This document shows positions 18,280 through 27,529 of a DNA stretch of 64,000 nucleotides, piece after piece. The stretch comes from Bacillota bacterium (lineage in GTDB: Bacteria; Bacillota; Clostridia; Lachnospirales; Lachnospiraceae). Below the pieces are notes generated by a model that saw only the letters and a list, made by a program, of their open reading frames with translations, was not told the DNA's origin and did not search any database. Positions within the stretch are counted from its first letter, which is position 1. The number at the start of each line of letters is the position of its first letter. Position numbers and translations under genes: made by a program. Location of the stretch: NCBI GenBank assembly GCA_023395555.1, contig JAEWYQ010000054.1:29403-93402 (forward strand), written 5' to 3'.

Positions 18280-19644
18280 ATGGAGAAGAGAGCCCCACGT
18301 GAAATGACGGGAGCAGAATTAAAGTCGATGTTAAAAAGCAGTGTTAATTTTAAGAGCCTGGGAGGGATGAAGTGTGAAGAGCTGAATCTGCCTCCCGAGG
18401 ACAAGCAGTGGTGGAGAGATGCCAAGATCGGTATGTTTATCCATTGGGGCCTGTATTCCATACTGGGCCGCGGGGAGTGGGTGCGGTTTAATGAGCAGCT
18501 TCCCAAGGAAGAGTATGAAGCCCTGGCGGATGGGTTCATTCCCCAGGATTTTCAGATGAAGGAATGGACGGATCTTGCAAAGGATTTTGGCGCCAGATAT
18601 GCGGTGATGGTTACCAGGCATCACGATGGCTTCGCGCTGTGGAACAGTGAGGGGAGCTATGAGCATTTCACCTCTTACCATCGCGGAGCACACAGAGACT
18701 TTGTTAAAGAATATATAGATGCCTGCCGTGAAGCAGGACTCAGGGTGGGGCTGTATTATTCGCCCATGGACTGGAGGTTTCCCGGATATTTTCATCCGAA
18801 GGAGCAGCCGGAGAACGCCGCTTTAATGAAGGAGCAGTGTTACAGACAGGTAGAGGAGCTGTGCGGTAATTACGGCCCTGTGGATATCCTCTGGTACGAC
18901 GGAGGATGGCTTGCGCATCAGGGAAGTGATACCTCCAGCGCCTGGTTCTGGGAGCCGGTGAAATTAAATAAGAGGGTCCGCAGTTATAATCCGAAGACAT
19001 TAATTAATCCCCGTTCCGGATGGGAAGGTGATTTCTACTGTGATGAGGGTTCCCACGAGATTAATGGTAAGATCATTCCTGTTCCCTGGGAAAAAAATAT
19101 GTGTGTCTGCTCCGGAAGCTCCTGGGGCTGGATGCCGGATGATCCCGTGTCTGACTTTGACTGGCTGATCCGCATGATGGTGAATGTTATGTGCAGAGGA
19201 GGCAACTGGCTGGTGAATATAGGACCTGACAGGAACGGAAAGGTATCTTCTGAAATCAGGAACCGGATGAAGGAGGTGGGAGCTTGGCTGGGTCAATACG
19301 GTGACAGTATCTACGGCACTAAGGCAGGTCCGTTTGAGCCTGTCGACAATGTATATGGAAGCACCTGCAAAGAGGACAGGATATTCCTGCATATCTTGGA
19401 TACCGAGGCGTTCCGTAAGGAAACTCTTCCTGAGGCGGAAGGAAATCAGGTCTTAAATATCACCCTGTGGGACGGTACGCCGTTACAATGGGAGGCCTCG
19501 GAGAGGGGAATCAGAATACGGCTTCCGGAGAGTGTCAGCACACTGGATTGTAAGAAGGAACCGGATCTCATTGTTGTGATACAGATGAGGGATAAGATAC
19601 AGGCTTCTGCCAACATGGACGTGTATTTCACCGGTAAGGAATAA
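18280..19644 (+). CDS. GH29 family alpha-L-fucosidase
   Basis: I take ATG 18280 as start because GGAGGAAGG lies just before it; this gives 454 residues and no signal peptide. GH29 marks are WWRDAKIGMFIHWGLYS at the first barrel strand, YAVMVTRHHDGFALW, and the nucleophile region DILWYDGGW with Asp207. NWLVNIGPDRNGKV follows near the barrel end. The enzyme removes alpha-L-fucose from oligosaccharides by a retaining mechanism. With the inverting GH95 enzyme it would cover different fucose linkages. It is 43 bases from the GH42 gene. Confidence 0.94.
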   Translation: MEKRAPREMTGAELKSMLKSSVNFKSLGGMKCEELNLPPEDKQWWRDAKIGMFIHWGLYSILGRGEWVRFNEQLPKEEYEALADGFIPQDFQMKEWTDLAKDFGARYAVMVTRHHDGFALWNSEGSYEHFTSYHRGAHRDFVKEYIDACREAGLRVGLYYSPMDWRFPGYFHPKEQPENAALMKEQCYRQVEELCGNYGPVDILWYDGGWLAHQGSDTSSAWFWEPVKLNKRVRSYNPKTLINPRSGWEGDFYCDEGSHEINGKIIPVPWEKNMCVCSGSSWGWMPDDPVSDFDWLIRMMVNVMCRGGNWLVNIGPDRNGKVSSEIRNRMKEVGAWLGQYGDSIYGTKAGPFEPVDNVYGSTCKEDRIFLHILDTEAFRKETLPEAEGNQVLNITLWDGTPLQWEASERGIRIRLPESVSTLDCKKEPDLIVVIQMRDKIQASANMDVYFTGKE

Positions 19645-19687
19645 AGATAGCAGCTCTTTGGGCTGAGATAATCATAGGAGGGAACTC

Positions 19688-21706
19688 ATGAAATACGGAG
19701 TATCATATTATCCCGAGCATAAAACAGAGGAAGATCTGAGGCATGATATGCAGCTTTTGAAGGAAGCGGGCATTAACACAGTGCGAATGGGAGAGTTTTC
19801 CTGGTGCAGAATGGAACCGGAGGAAGGAGTATATGACTTTGAGTGGCTGAAGGAAGCGGTGGATGAACTTGGCAAATCAGGAATCAATACGGTGCTTTGT
19901 ACTCCCACGGCATGTCCTCCGGCCTGGCTTATCTGCAAATATCCCGATATGCTATATACGGACAATCGGAGGATACGCCGCCCCTTTGGAGGGAGAAGGC
20001 ATTACTGCTATAACAACGAGGATTACAGAAGGTACAGCGTGAAAATCGCCGGAGAGCTTAGCAGGGCATTTGAAGGCAATCCCTATATTGCCGGGGTGCA
20101 GATCGATAACGAACCGGCCCAGGAGGGGACCGGGAGATGTGCCTGCCCGGTGTGTCAGCAGAATTTCAGTAGCTGGCTTAAGGCGAAATATGAGAGTATT
20201 GAGGAATTTAATCGTAGAAGCGGAGCCATATTCTGGTCTCAGGAATATCAGAGCTTTGATCAAATTCCCATTCCAGTGAATACCATAGAGCCAGGTGCCC
20301 AGCAGCAGATAAACGCATACTATGAAAACCCCACGGTAAGGCTTGAATTTGAACGATTTTCCAGCGCGTCTCAGAAGCAGTATCAGGATCTTCAGGCAGA
20401 GGTAATACGCCGATCTCTGAAAGTACCGGTAACAACCAATGGAACCGGCCTTGCTACCAACAGCATTGACTATTTTGACAGCACAGAGAATTTAGATTGT
20501 TATGCCTTTGATTACTATCCCGGATTAAGAGATGCTAAGGTGGATTCCTTTCCCTATGCCTTTGCCAGGGGGATTAAGGCGGATACTCCCTTCTGGGTTC
20601 TGGAGTTTATGTCAGGAGGAGGCCACCGTCTGGGTGGGAGCGGAAGAATGCAGCCCAATCCGGGGGCACTGAAGCAGGCGGTAGTACATTCCATGGCACA
20701 TGGCGGGGAGATGATGCTGCACTTCCAGTTCCGTACCTATCCCTTTGGCGCAGAACAGCTCAATTATGCCATTGTGGACATGGACGGCGTTCCAAGACGA
20801 AGATACAGGGAGATGCAGGAGACGGCGGAGCTGCTGAAAAAGCTGGAGCCCATCGAAGCCTCCGGTTTTTATAAGGAGGCAGCCGTATGCTTCGATTATG
20901 CTTCCCATTGGGCATTGCGGATTAAGCCGGTGAATGATCCTGATTTTCATTATGTGGACTATTGCGGCAAGATGTACAAAATGCTGGAGCAGGCTGGGGT
21001 AAACGCCGATGTGGTATCCCTGGACGGAGACTGGTCCTCCTATAAGGTGATCATTTTTCCCGCAACCATCATCATGAGCAGGCAGCAGCAGAATAAGCTC
21101 AGGGCCTATGTGGAAAATGGGGGGACAGCAATTGCAACCTTCCTTACCTCGGTGAAGAACCCGGATAATGTGGGATTTACAGATCCTTTACCGGCAGGGC
21201 TTACGGATGTGTTTGGATGCAGCGTGGAAGAAGTGGAGCCGGTATTTGGGAAGAATCATACAAAGCTTGCGGTTCGTGCGGATAAAAGAGAATGGACGGC
21301 CGATGACGCCATCTGGAGCGAGCTGCTGGGAGGAGCTTCCGAGGCAATTGGAACCTATCAGGAGGATTATAAAACAGGAAATAAGGTAATATCTTCTTAT
21401 CCCTATGGAAAAGGGCGCGCGGTATACATAGGAACAGATCTGCCGGCAGAGGTCTGTCAGGCTCTATTGGAAGATATCCTGCAGGAGACCGGAGTTAAGC
21501 AGACGAAGATGGAAAGGGAAGACGGAGTAGAAGTCGTAACCAGACGGGGCGAGATCCAGGATTATATCTTCCTGTTTAACTTTACAGCAAGGGAAACCAG
21601 GGTAACCCTGCCGGATGGCTGGAAGGATTATATGACAGGGAGAGACCTTGGAAAGAGCTGTGAGATCCCGCGAAACGGTATACTGATTGCAATAGCGCCC
21701 AAATAA
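19688..21706 (+). CDS. GH42 family beta-galactosidase
   Basis: A 672-residue cytoplasmic enzyme after GGAGGGAACTC. Domains: TIM barrel (GVSYYPEH at the N-terminus, MGEFSWCRMEPEEG), acid/base Glu142 in QIDNEPAQ, nucleophile Glu306 in WVLEFMSGG, then a class-I glutamine-amidotransferase-like trimerisation domain (VIIFPATIIMSRQQQNKL) and a C-terminal beta domain. The Cys residues near CACPVCQQ fit the zinc site seen in several GH42 enzymes. It removes terminal beta-D-galactose. Place between fucosidase and GH31 genes fits stepwise trimming of a Fuc-Gal-Xyl side chain. Confidence 0.95.
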   Translation: MKYGVSYYPEHKTEEDLRHDMQLLKEAGINTVRMGEFSWCRMEPEEGVYDFEWLKEAVDELGKSGINTVLCTPTACPPAWLICKYPDMLYTDNRRIRRPFGGRRHYCYNNEDYRRYSVKIAGELSRAFEGNPYIAGVQIDNEPAQEGTGRCACPVCQQNFSSWLKAKYESIEEFNRRSGAIFWSQEYQSFDQIPIPVNTIEPGAQQQINAYYENPTVRLEFERFSSASQKQYQDLQAEVIRRSLKVPVTTNGTGLATNSIDYFDSTENLDCYAFDYYPGLRDAKVDSFPYAFARGIKADTPFWVLEFMSGGGHRLGGSGRMQPNPGALKQAVVHSMAHGGEMMLHFQFRTYPFGAEQLNYAIVDMDGVPRRRYREMQETAELLKKLEPIEASGFYKEAAVCFDYASHWALRIKPVNDPDFHYVDYCGKMYKMLEQAGVNADVVSLDGDWSSYKVIIFPATIIMSRQQQNKLRAYVENGGTAIATFLTSVKNPDNVGFTDPLPAGLTDVFGCSVEEVEPVFGKNHTKLAVRADKREWTADDAIWSELLGGASEAIGTYQEDYKTGNKVISSYPYGKGRAVYIGTDLPAEVCQALLEDILQETGVKQTKMEREDGVEVVTRRGEIQDYIFLFNFTARETRVTLPDGWKDYMTGRDLGKSCEIPRNGILIAIAPK

Positions 21707-21725
21707 CAGAGAGGTGACAGATAGG

Positions 21726-24029
21726 ATGAATATTATCAGAGTAGTGGGGAGTCCGGAGGGGAAATGTCCTATGCCGGGCAGGATAATCAGTACGGAAATT
21801 ACTCCGGATAAGGTAATTGTGCAGGATAAAAGTGCCCCCATAAGCTTCAACAACAGCGGAGCACTGCTGCAGGAGGAATGGAAGCTTATTCCTAAGGATA
21901 TCTATCGCTATTCCATAGATGGAAAGGCGGAGCTTGTAACCAGGAAGACCATTGACGGAGAGCGTGTCTTCGTAGAAAATGCCAGGAATGTGTGTATAGG
22001 AAGCGCCTATGAAGGAAAGCTGGTATTCTCCATCACGCCCCAGGAAAGGATATTGGGCCTGGGTCAGCATGAGGATGGGATCAGTAATTATCGGAACTGT
22101 ACTCAGCATCTGTATCAGAACAACATGCAGATTCCCATGCCGGTCTTCGTCTCCACCAATAATTATGCCGTGGTGCTGGACGCGGAATGCCTGATGATCT
22201 ATAAAGAGAAGGACAATAAAATTACCATTACCTTAGATGCGGCAGAGCGGATTGATTATTATGTAATACAGGGCCAAAGCTTAGAGGAGGTAGGAAGGGG
22301 CATTCGTAAATTAACGGGAAAGGCGCCGCTTCTGCCTCTCTGGGCTTATGGTTACATCCAATCGAGGGAACGCTACAAAACCCAGGAGCAGGTTCTGGAA
22401 ATTGCAGAGGAATTTAAGAAACGCAAAATCCCCGTATCCTGTCTGGTGCAGGACTGGATGACCTGGGAGGAAGGGAAATGGGGCAACAAGCGCCTGGATA
22501 AAAAACGTTTTCCGAATGTGAAGGAAATGACAGAAAAGCTTCATAAAGAGGGAATTGCCTATATGTTCTCCGTGTGGCCCAATATGAACAAGGGTTGCGA
22601 GGATAATCAGGAGATGCTGGATGCAGGAAAGCTGTATGCGAATCTATCCACGTATGATGCTTTTGATGAAGAAGCCAGGCAGCTTTACTGGAAGCAGTGT
22701 GAGAGGGAGATTTACTCGGGAGGCACGGACGCTTGGTGGTGTGATTCTACGGAGCCTTTCACTCCTGATTGGGGAGGCATAGAGAAAAAAAGCGATACGG
22801 AACGGTATGAACTCGCGAAAGAATCCCTCACAAAATATATGGATGCCAGACAGGCTAACAGTTTCGCTCTCTGCCATGCCAAAGGAATGCACGATAATCA
22901 GCGTAAATCCGCTTCTTATAAAGAGAAGAGGGTGGTGAATCTGACCCGCTCCGGTTATCCTTCCATACAGAAATACGGTGCGATTCTGTGGTCGGGTGAT
23001 ATTATGGCCACCTGGGATATCTATCGGAAACAGATCATAGAGGGCCTGCAGATGAGCGCCAGCGGAATTCCTTATTGGACGTTGGACATCGGAGCATTTT
23101 TTACAGGTAATCTGAACGCCTGGAAGAGGTTCAGCGGTGCACAGGAAGGCGCCCAGCCCTGGTTCTGGCATGGGTTATACGAGGACGGTGTTGCGGATAA
23201 GGGTTACTGTGAGCTTTATGTACGCTGGCTCCAATACGGCACCTTCCTGCCGGTCATGCGTTCCCATGGAACGGATACCCCAAGAGAACCCTGGAATTTT
23301 GAAAAATCCGGGCAGGTATATTATGACACTATACTAAAATACATACAATTGCGTTACCGTCTGCTCCCGTATATTTATAGCCTGGCAAACAGGATATATG
23401 AAGAGGATGCCGCTATGATGGGATGGTTGGTGTTTTCCTATCAGGGGGACAAGAAGGCGGAGGGTATCACCGATGAATATTTGTTCGGAGACTTCTTAGT
23501 ATGTCCGGTGACTTCCCCCATGGAATATGTTGCGGGCAATGTAAGGATAGAAGCCCCGCAGACCAGAGAGGTCTATCTGCCGAAGGGTAACGGCTGGTAC
23601 GATTATGAAAGCGGTCAGTGGTATCCCGGCGGAACGGCTTTAGAAGCCGCGGCCCCTGTCTCTAAAATGCCGTTGTATATACGGGATGGAAGCATCCTGA
23701 CCATTAACCGGGATACCTCCGGCTGCAATTTATATGAGGAACAGAGGCCGGAGGAGATAGGGATAGAAATCTTTGCCGGAAGAGACGGGCAGTTTACCTA
23801 TTATCTGGATCAAGGCAATGGATATGGCTACCAAAAGGGCGATAAAACAGAGATATGTCTGGAATGGAAAGAAAATGAACAAATTCTTTGCATCGGAAAG
23901 GCAGAAGGCACTTACGGATATCCTGAAAAAATCACGATCCGTCTTCATAAACAGGATGGAGGCATAGTGGAAAAAGAAACAGCATATAGCGGCGAAAAAA
24001 CATTTGTTTCATTTGTGCCCGGTCTTTGA
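21726..24029 (+). CDS. GH31 family alpha-xylosidase or alpha-glucosidase
   Basis: ATG 21726 follows GAGGTG by nine bases and gives 767 residues; the GTG at 21714 overlaps that site. The GH31 barrel has the nucleophile Asp340 in DAWWCDSTEP and the acid/base Asp425 in LWSGDIMATWD. The C-terminal beta domains include the usual FGDFLVCPVT and PLYIRDGSILT. DAWWxDxTEP is the form seen in many bacterial alpha-xylosidases, which fits xyloglucan use, but an alpha-glucosidase or alpha-galactosidase cannot be excluded. The stop codon lies inside the terminator hairpin. Confidence 0.93.
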   Translation: MNIIRVVGSPEGKCPMPGRIISTEITPDKVIVQDKSAPISFNNSGALLQEEWKLIPKDIYRYSIDGKAELVTRKTIDGERVFVENARNVCIGSAYEGKLVFSITPQERILGLGQHEDGISNYRNCTQHLYQNNMQIPMPVFVSTNNYAVVLDAECLMIYKEKDNKITITLDAAERIDYYVIQGQSLEEVGRGIRKLTGKAPLLPLWAYGYIQSRERYKTQEQVLEIAEEFKKRKIPVSCLVQDWMTWEEGKWGNKRLDKKRFPNVKEMTEKLHKEGIAYMFSVWPNMNKGCEDNQEMLDAGKLYANLSTYDAFDEEARQLYWKQCEREIYSGGTDAWWCDSTEPFTPDWGGIEKKSDTERYELAKESLTKYMDARQANSFALCHAKGMHDNQRKSASYKEKRVVNLTRSGYPSIQKYGAILWSGDIMATWDIYRKQIIEGLQMSASGIPYWTLDIGAFFTGNLNAWKRFSGAQEGAQPWFWHGLYEDGVADKGYCELYVRWLQYGTFLPVMRSHGTDTPREPWNFEKSGQVYYDTILKYIQLRYRLLPYIYSLANRIYEEDAAMMGWLVFSYQGDKKAEGITDEYLFGDFLVCPVTSPMEYVAGNVRIEAPQTREVYLPKGNGWYDYESGQWYPGGTALEAAAPVSKMPLYIRDGSILTINRDTSGCNLYEEQRPEEIGIEIFAGRDGQFTYYLDQGNGYGYQKGDKTEICLEWKENEQILCIGKAEGTYGYPEKITIRLHKQDGGIVEKETAYSGEKTFVSFVPGL

Positions 24030-24043
24030 CCGGGCTTTCTTTT
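24017..24043 (+). terminator. Intrinsic terminator overlapping the GH31 stop codon
   Basis: An 8-bp G+C-rich stem (GCCCGGTC with GACCGGGC) and TTT loop are followed by TTTCTTTT. The TGA stop is within the loop and 3' arm. It ends the glycosidase operon. Confidence 0.9.
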
Positions 24044-24170
24044 GGTAAAAGGACATAAATTTATTAGATTTGTTCACAAAATTTTCGTATTTATTGTGTA
24101 TGATAATTTTTATTGAGGAATTGATTTGCTTGTAGGGATAAATGTTAAAAATCAAAATGATAAGGAGGAA

Positions 24171-25223
24171 ATGATTTTGATTGAAGTAAAAAATTTGGTA
24201 AAGCGCTACGGAAATCATACCGCGGTGGATCACCTGTCCTTCACCGTTGAGAAAGGACAAATTCTTGGGTTTCTGGGGCCCAATGGAGCAGGAAAGACAA
24301 CTACCATGAACATTATCACCGGCTACCTGACCGCAACGGAAGGATCGGTCACGGTCAACGGAGTGGATGTGGCTGAGGAGCCGGAAGAGGTCAAGAAAAT
24401 GATCGGCTATCTGCCGGAGTTCCCGCCCCTTTATCCTGATATGACGGTACGGGAATATCTTAACTTTGCGGCGGAGCTTAAGAAGATCAAAAAGACGGAA
24501 AGGAAGCAGATGGTTCAGGAGGCTATGGACGCAACCATGATCACCCCTATGGCGGATCGTCTGATCCGGCATCTGTCCAAGGGCTACAAACAGAGAGTAG
24601 GCCTGGCCCAGGCAATCCTGGGTTATCCGGAATTGATTATTTTGGACGAGCCTACGGTAGGACTGGACCCAAAGCAGATCATCGAAATCCGTGAGCTCAT
24701 TAAGGAATTGAGCAAAAAGCATACAATTATCCTCAGTTCCCATATCATGCAGGAGGTCAGTGCGGTGTGCGACACGGTAATGATCATAGATAGGGGTACC
24801 CTGATTCTCAGCGACAAACCGGAGAATCTAAGCTACCGCCTGGGAGCCACCGGAGGGCTTCGTTTGTCTGTGAAAGGGGATAAAACCACGATTATAAATG
24901 CGTTAAGGAAAGTCAGGGGAATCAAGAAGATCAAGGAGCATCCGATGATAAGCGAGGGAGTTGTTGAACTCATGGTCTTCTGTGATGAGAAGGATGACAT
25001 CCGGGAAGAGGTATTCCATACCATGAGCCAGGCCGGAACTCCGATTCTGGAGATGCAGAGCATCCGTATGAGCCTGGAGGATATCTTCCTGAAGGTTACC
25101 AACAAGGAGAAGCCCACACCCATAGAGCTGGATGCACCGCCTGCCCTGGAGGAAGAAGCAGAAGACGGGGCGGAAGAGATTATCATAAACAGGGAGGAAG
25201 ACGAAGATGCTGGCGATTTATAA
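24171..25223 (+). CDS. ABC transporter ATP-binding protein, GldA/CcmA type
   Basis: About 350 residues. Motifs: Walker A GPNGAGKTT, signature LSKGYKQR, Walker B LIILDEP and the switch His in ILSSHIMQEV. The C-terminal tail is acidic. The start is ambiguous: AAGGAGGA ends only 2 bases before ATG 24171 but 8 bases before TTG 24177, and TTG would give the family-typical MIEVKNLVKRYG. It overlaps the permease gene by 17 bases. With the three following genes it forms a system resembling the gliding-motility GldA-F-G transporter, widespread in non-gliding bacteria and of unknown substrate. Confidence 0.95.
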   Translation: MILIEVKNLVKRYGNHTAVDHLSFTVEKGQILGFLGPNGAGKTTTMNIITGYLTATEGSVTVNGVDVAEEPEEVKKMIGYLPEFPPLYPDMTVREYLNFAAELKKIKKTERKQMVQEAMDATMITPMADRLIRHLSKGYKQRVGLAQAILGYPELIILDEPTVGLDPKQIIEIRELIKELSKKHTIILSSHIMQEVSAVCDTVMIIDRGTLILSDKPENLSYRLGATGGLRLSVKGDKTTIINALRKVRGIKKIKEHPMISEGVVELMVFCDEKDDIREEVFHTMSQAGTPILEMQSIRMSLEDIFLKVTNKEKPTPIELDAPPALEEEAEDGAEEIIINREEDEDAGDL

Positions 25224-26070
25224 AAAAGAATTGCGTGCCTATTTCACATCCATGATAGGCTATGTATTCATTGCAATATTTCTTGTGATTATCGGAATTT
25301 ACTTTGCGATACAGAATTTATTATTTGGTTCTGCGAATCTGGAAATGACTCTATCCTCCTTTTCCTTCTTAACGGCACTGCTGATTCCGCTGCTGACCAT
25401 GAGATTGATGGCGGAGGAGAATAAACAGAAAACGGATCAGCTTTTGTATACCTCGCCGGTGACAGCCTCCTCCATTGTAATGGGCAAATTTCTGGCGGTA
25501 CTTACGGTCTTTGGCATGGTAGTGCTGATGGTAGCTGCCTTCCCGCTGATTATGAAAATGTACGGCAGTGTCTCCTTTGGCAGCGCCTATTCGGGAATAC
25601 TGGGCTTTGCGCTGCTGGGAGCGGCTTATTTAAGCATCGGCCTGTTCATCTCCTCCCTTACGGAGAGTCAGGTGGTAGCGGCAGTCATTACCTTTATTGT
25701 ATTTATCTTTACTATTTTTATGGATGCCATCGCAAGTATTCTCCCCGCCAGCAACAAGGCGGCGGTGGTTATCTTTGCCGTTTTGCTCATCGCGGTATGC
25801 GCTGCGATCTATTCCATGGTCCGCAATGAGACGGTTGCTATTCTCATCTGGATTCTATGTGTTGCCGGACTGGGTGCGGTTTATTATCTGAAGCCCTCTC
25901 TGCTGGACGGCTCTGTAATTAAGGTGTTTGGCTGGTTCTCGGTACTGAACCGCTTTGATTCCTTTGCCTATGGTACTCTTAATGTTGCCGCTGTTGTTTA
26001 TTATCTGAGTATCACCGTCCTGTTTACCTTCCTGACGGTACAGATTATTAACAAGAAGAGATTCAGCTAG
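25207..26070 (+). CDS. ABC-2 type permease, GldF-like
   Basis: A 287-residue membrane protein. It begins MLAIYKKELRAYFTSMIGYVF, the usual cytoplasmic amphipathic start of ABC-2 permeases, and has about six helices. The conserved loop EENKQKTDQLLYTSPV is typical of the GldF/YwfN group. It partners the ATPase upstream and the GldG-like protein 19 bases downstream. Confidence 0.93.
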   Translation: MLAIYKKELRAYFTSMIGYVFIAIFLVIIGIYFAIQNLLFGSANLEMTLSSFSFLTALLIPLLTMRLMAEENKQKTDQLLYTSPVTASSIVMGKFLAVLTVFGMVVLMVAAFPLIMKMYGSVSFGSAYSGILGFALLGAAYLSIGLFISSLTESQVVAAVITFIVFIFTIFMDAIASILPASNKAAVVIFAVLLIAVCAAIYSMVRNETVAILIWILCVAGLGAVYYLKPSLLDGSVIKVFGWFSVLNRFDSFAYGTLNVAAVVYYLSITVLFTFLTVQIINKKRFS

Positions 26071-26089
26071 AGAAAGGAGAAGGAAAGCC

Positions 26090-27529
26090 ATGAATGATAA
26101 GAAAAGCTTTTTTGGAAAGATCAAAGCATCCTTTTCCGGGAGAAAATTTCGTGGAAGGATGTATATTACCACGGTGACAGCGGTGGTATTTGTAATCATA
26201 CTGGTAGTAAATATGCTGGCGTCCCAATTAAATATCCAGATAGATGTAAGCTCCCGCAAGCTGTACACTCTGACGGAGGATACAAAGAAGCTGGTATCGG
26301 AGCTGAACGAGGACGTAACCATTTATTATCTGGCACAGACCGGATCAGAAGAGGAGATCTTCAAGAAAATCGTAGAGAAATACGATGGCTTATCTGACCG
26401 GATTTCCCTGGTATATAAGGATCCGGTGCTGTATCCCACCTTTGCCAAGGAGTATGTGGAGGAGAATGTAAGCGCGAACAGTCTGATCGTAGTAAATAAT
26501 GCTACGGGACGGGCAAAATATATTGACTTCAGCGATATGCTGGTTCAGGAGCTGGATTATAACACGTATTCCTATAATACGACCGGCATCGATGTGGAGG
26601 GTGAGCTGACCTCGGCCATCCAATTTGTCACAAGCGGCGAGCTGCCTGTGATGTATGTGGTGGAGGGACATGGAGAGACAGAGAATGGCGCCAAATTTAA
26701 GGAAGCCCTGGAAAAGATGAATATCGATATTCAGGCGCTGAAGACTCTTTCCGCAACAAGCATTCCGGAGGATTGCGGACTTTTGTACATTAATTCTCCC
26801 ACAACGGATTTTAATGAGGAAGAAACAACAATGATCCGGGAATACCTGGCTTCCGGCGGCAGCTTATTAGCTACGGTTAACTACCGGACAGCAGGGCTTA
26901 AGAACTATCTCTCGATTCTTGACTACTATGGAGTAGAGTTGGTCAATGATATCGTATTTGAAGCAGATATGAGCATGCTGTATTCCAATAATCCCATGTA
27001 CCTGCTGCCTGCGTTCCAGAGCCACAGCATTACCAGCCTTGCCCAAAGCGGTAAGATACCGGTCATCATGCCCCAGAGTGTAGCGGTGAAACAATCCGGT
27101 ACGACAAGAAGCTCTATGACCTTTAATGAACTTCTGACCACCTCAGCTTCCTCCTATGCCAAGAACCCTGAGAATATCACGACGGCAGAGAAGGAGAAAG
27201 GAGATCTGGAGGGTCCCTTCACCGTAGGCTTACTGGCGGCGGATTCATACCAGGGAACGGAGACAAAGGTGGTGGTATATACCACGGACTTTGCCTTTGC
27301 AGATGCGGCTATGGGATATGGAAACCACGATCTGTTAAGAGGAACCATGGGATATCTCATCGGGGAAAGCGCTTCTCCGCTGTCGATTCCTACCAAGAGC
27401 ATGGAAGCGGAGTATATCTATCCCTCCCAGGCGCAGGCCCTGGCCTGGGGCGCGGTGATTATCGTCCTGGTTCCGCTGGCCATCCTGATTACAGGCATTG
27501 TAATTAGTGTAAGAAGGAGGAGAAAATAA
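26090..27529 (+). CDS. GldG-like membrane-anchored ABC auxiliary protein
   Basis: A 479-residue protein with one helix near the N-terminus (residues about 24-45) and one at the C-terminus (about 450-472). The large domain between, presumably extracellular, matches the GldG/ABC-type uncharacterised family (SSRKLYTLTEDTKKLVSEL, VVEGHGETENG, LLYINSPTTDFNEEE). Its last base pair overlaps the next start (TAATG), indicating translational coupling. Role in transport unknown; it may present or assemble the substrate at the membrane surface. Confidence 0.9.
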   Translation: MNDKKSFFGKIKASFSGRKFRGRMYITTVTAVVFVIILVVNMLASQLNIQIDVSSRKLYTLTEDTKKLVSELNEDVTIYYLAQTGSEEEIFKKIVEKYDGLSDRISLVYKDPVLYPTFAKEYVEENVSANSLIVVNNATGRAKYIDFSDMLVQELDYNTYSYNTTGIDVEGELTSAIQFVTSGELPVMYVVEGHGETENGAKFKEALEKMNIDIQALKTLSATSIPEDCGLLYINSPTTDFNEEETTMIREYLASGGSLLATVNYRTAGLKNYLSILDYYGVELVNDIVFEADMSMLYSNNPMYLLPAFQSHSITSLAQSGKIPVIMPQSVAVKQSGTTRSSMTFNELLTTSASSYAKNPENITTAEKEKGDLEGPFTVGLLAADSYQGTETKVVVYTTDFAFADAAMGYGNHDLLRGTMGYLIGESASPLSIPTKSMEAEYIYPSQAQALAWGAVIIVLVPLAILITGIVISVRRRRK

